This document shows positions 13,750-14,925 of a DNA stretch of 14,925 nucleotides, piece by piece. Every line of letters begins with the position of its first letter. Position 1 is the first letter of the stretch. Below the pieces are notes generated by a model. It ran no database searches. It was not told where the DNA came from and worked only from the letters and a program-made list of their open reading frames with translations. Source of the DNA: CAYFTL01 sp964346145 (lineage in GTDB: Bacteria > Bacillota > Clostridia > Christensenellales > Aristaeellaceae); assembly GCA_964346145.1 (NCBI GenBank), contig CAYFTL010000044.1, forward strand, positions 1-14,925. Reading direction: 5' to 3'. Position numbers and translations under genes: made by a program.

Positions 13750-13778
13750 AGTATAGCATGCTCTCGCCTGTTTGTCAT
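13750..13778 (-). promoter_or_regulatory. Promoter of the J-domain gene
   Basis: On the minus strand ATGACA (-35; 13773-13778) and TATACT (-10; 13750-13755) are 17 bases apart, and TG one base before the -10 adds an extended element. The start would be near 13743, giving a leader of about 65 bases. Confidence 0.6.
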
Positions 13779-13903
13779 CCACAACGCCGAAAACATCCGG
13801 CGCTTAGGATAGCACTCAATCCTCAGATCCATTCACCGCCAAGGAAGGTGTACTCCTTTCTGGCCGAGCTAGTACCGCAGCAAACCTGTCGGCACCGACT
13901 TTG

Positions 13904-14569
13904 TCAACCCCAACGCCAACCCTTTGTGCCGGCTCCGATTTCAAAATGGCACTTGGCTATGCCCAAATCCAAACGGGTACGCACGCCAACCAAAGCCTTG
14001 GCTACCACCGTATCTCCCTTGTAGTCGAATCGGAATTGCTGCTGGTTCATAGCAGTAGGCGCCAACTGAGCCGCGCGCACGCCGTTTAAAAACCAATCGG
14101 GCTCACCCGTTATGCTTCTGGATAAATCCTCAACGGGCTTTGTCCTGCGCGGATGTCCATTGGTGACGCCATAACCCAGTGCAACAACACAGTATAGCCG
14201 TTCATTGAGCTGTATATTGCACCGAACCCTACTGCGCCGATACGTAAGCGCAACCCAACAGCTATTGAGCCCCAGCTGTTGAGCTTTGAGGACAATCCTT
14301 TGACCAAAATATCCGCACTTTTCTTCGTTTTCGCTGCCTTTGGGTCCCACAATTGCCATATAGTTTTTTACATTGTAAAAAGAGCCGTATTTGGCCAAAA
14401 TGCCGCTAAAAGCATCAGACTCATTCAGTTGCAATTGGATGTGCAAACCGCTTTGGCTGTTGGCTTCATCTATCGCCCGCTGCAGCTCCAAAGCTACATC
14501 CGGCTCAATGGGGCGGTCCGTATATGAACGAACAGAATGCCGATTTTCAATAGCTTCCAGCAACGTCAT
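13904..14569 (-). CDS. Nitroreductase-family flavoprotein (TM1586 type)
   Basis: A 221-residue FMN-dependent oxidoreductase. The N-terminal LLEAIENRHSVRSYTDRPIE holds the RxSVRxY motif that contacts FMN phosphate. Further along are QLGLNSCWVAL (mid-protein, after the long helix with YFGQRIVLKAQ), VVALGYGVTNG, and near the C-terminus AAQLAPTAMNQQQFRF and DLGIAKCHFEIGAG, all typical of the TM1586-like single-chain, double-module nitroreductases. Natural substrates are usually unknown; nitro compounds, quinones or flavins are reduced in vitro. The ATG at 14569 is preceded by GAGAGG nine bases upstream, while the in-frame TTG at 14590 has no ribosome site. It lies about 90 bases after the broken acetyltransferase gene on the same strand. 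The 222 bases between it and the J-domain gene contain only the J promoter and weak hairpins. Confidence 0.88.
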   Translation of the reverse strand: MTLLEAIENRHSVRSYTDRPIEPDVALELQRAIDEANSQSGLHIQLQLNESDAFSGILAKYGSFYNVKNYMAIVGPKGSENEEKCGYFGQRIVLKAQQLGLNSCWVALTYRRSRVRCNIQLNERLYCVVALGYGVTNGHPRRTKPVEDLSRSITGEPDWFLNGVRAAQLAPTAMNQQQFRFDYKGDTVVAKALVGVRTRLDLGIAKCHFEIGAGTKGWRWG

Positions 14570-14659
14570 CGTAACAGCCCTCTCGATCAATTATATTTTG
14601 TATGATAAAGAATATGTATCTGCGCCGCCACTGCATGTATCCAGCGGCCTGCCCAGCGC

Positions 14660-14925
14660 CTATAAGCTCAGTTCAAATTCCAATTCATGCCGCAGTGGGG
14701 TTCCATCCAGCCCGATCATCGGGACTTCAGGCTTCAGCCTCCTGATATCTTCCATGGAATTGCGGTAAAATTCGACCATATCAAACCCACGTTTTTGATA
14801 GAAGCGAATTGTCTCTATATTGTCGTCTGTAGTGCTCATCCACATCCGGCTGCATCCATTTTAGCGAGCCTGTTCAACCGCATGGTTTATCAATTTTGTC
14901 GCAACGCCTTGCCTCGGAAGCAAGC
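14660..14925 (-). pseudogene. GNAT acetyltransferase, C-terminal part with in-frame stop, cut by window edge
   Basis: Reading leftward from the edge, one frame gives LLPRQGVATKLINHAVEQAR (acetyl-CoA-binding motif A, normally RxxGxG/A then a helix), then TAA (14861-14863), then NGCSRMWMSTTDDN followed by IETIRFYQKRGFDMVEFYR, the usual GNAT C-terminal block (NxxAxxFYxxxGF). Both sides are in the same frame and fit the family without a gap, so the TAA replaces one codon, most simply AAA (Lys) by one A-to-T change. The true stop is TAG at 14660-14662. Without readthrough the enzyme would lose its last 60 or so residues, including the FYxxxGF motif, and be inactive. A sequencing error or strain-specific mutation cannot be excluded. 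The 5' part lies outside the window. Confidence 0.75.

Noticed and set aside
1..14925. CRISPR array, insertion sequence or phage genes
   Set aside because: No regularly spaced repeats, transposase, integrase or structural phage gene is visible in the window on either strand.

Overview
The window looks like a stretch of chromosome from an anaerobic Gram-positive-type bacterium (Bacillota, probably class Clostridia) of roughly balanced GC. The signs are strong GGAGG-type ribosome binding sites, frequent TTG/GTG starts, a clostridial-style tRNA-Thr ending in U73-CCA, and LplB/LplC (YtcP)-type sugar importers. This placement is inferred from gene content and signals; no rRNA or other marker gene is present.

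Layout. Bases 39-83 are exactly the 3' half of a tRNA-Thr(GGU), starting at the anticodon loop and followed by its terminator. Upstream sequence does not supply the 5' half, so the left edge looks like the junction of an integrated element that lies mostly outside the window. Next comes a two-gene operon (408-2228) with an extended -10 promoter and an operator-like palindrome; it encodes a Gfo/Idh/MocA dehydrogenase and a hydroxypyruvate-isomerase-like sugar isomerase. A first sugar-binding protein (2381-4126) stands alone between two terminators. Its close paralogue (4383-6134) heads a second operon with two ABC permeases (6248-8608), the first carrying an unusual N-terminal four-helix membrane domain. 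After a terminator and an AT-rich gap, a third operon (9071-12721) encodes another permease pair and a third, unrelated-looking binding protein, in the order permease-permease-binding protein. No ABC ATPase is present; importers of this class usually borrow a shared MsmX-like ATPase.

Right end. Beyond 12.76 kb transcription is leftward: a short J-domain/TPR protein, a TM1586-type nitroreductase and the 3' part of a GNAT acetyltransferase gene that carries an in-frame stop and is cut by the window edge. The interval 12.86-13.14 kb has no convincing gene but holds several inverted repeats and a LacI-type operator-like site.

How the parts fit (inference): the binding proteins capture oligosaccharide or sugar derivatives outside the membrane, the permease pairs import them, and the dehydrogenase/isomerase pair may process the sugar or polyol released inside. 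The substrate cannot be read from the sequence. The points most worth a second look are the split tRNA, the fused N-terminal permease domain, binding proteins without a lipobox cysteine but with fast-changing Thr/Glu-rich linkers, and the structured leader before the first permease.
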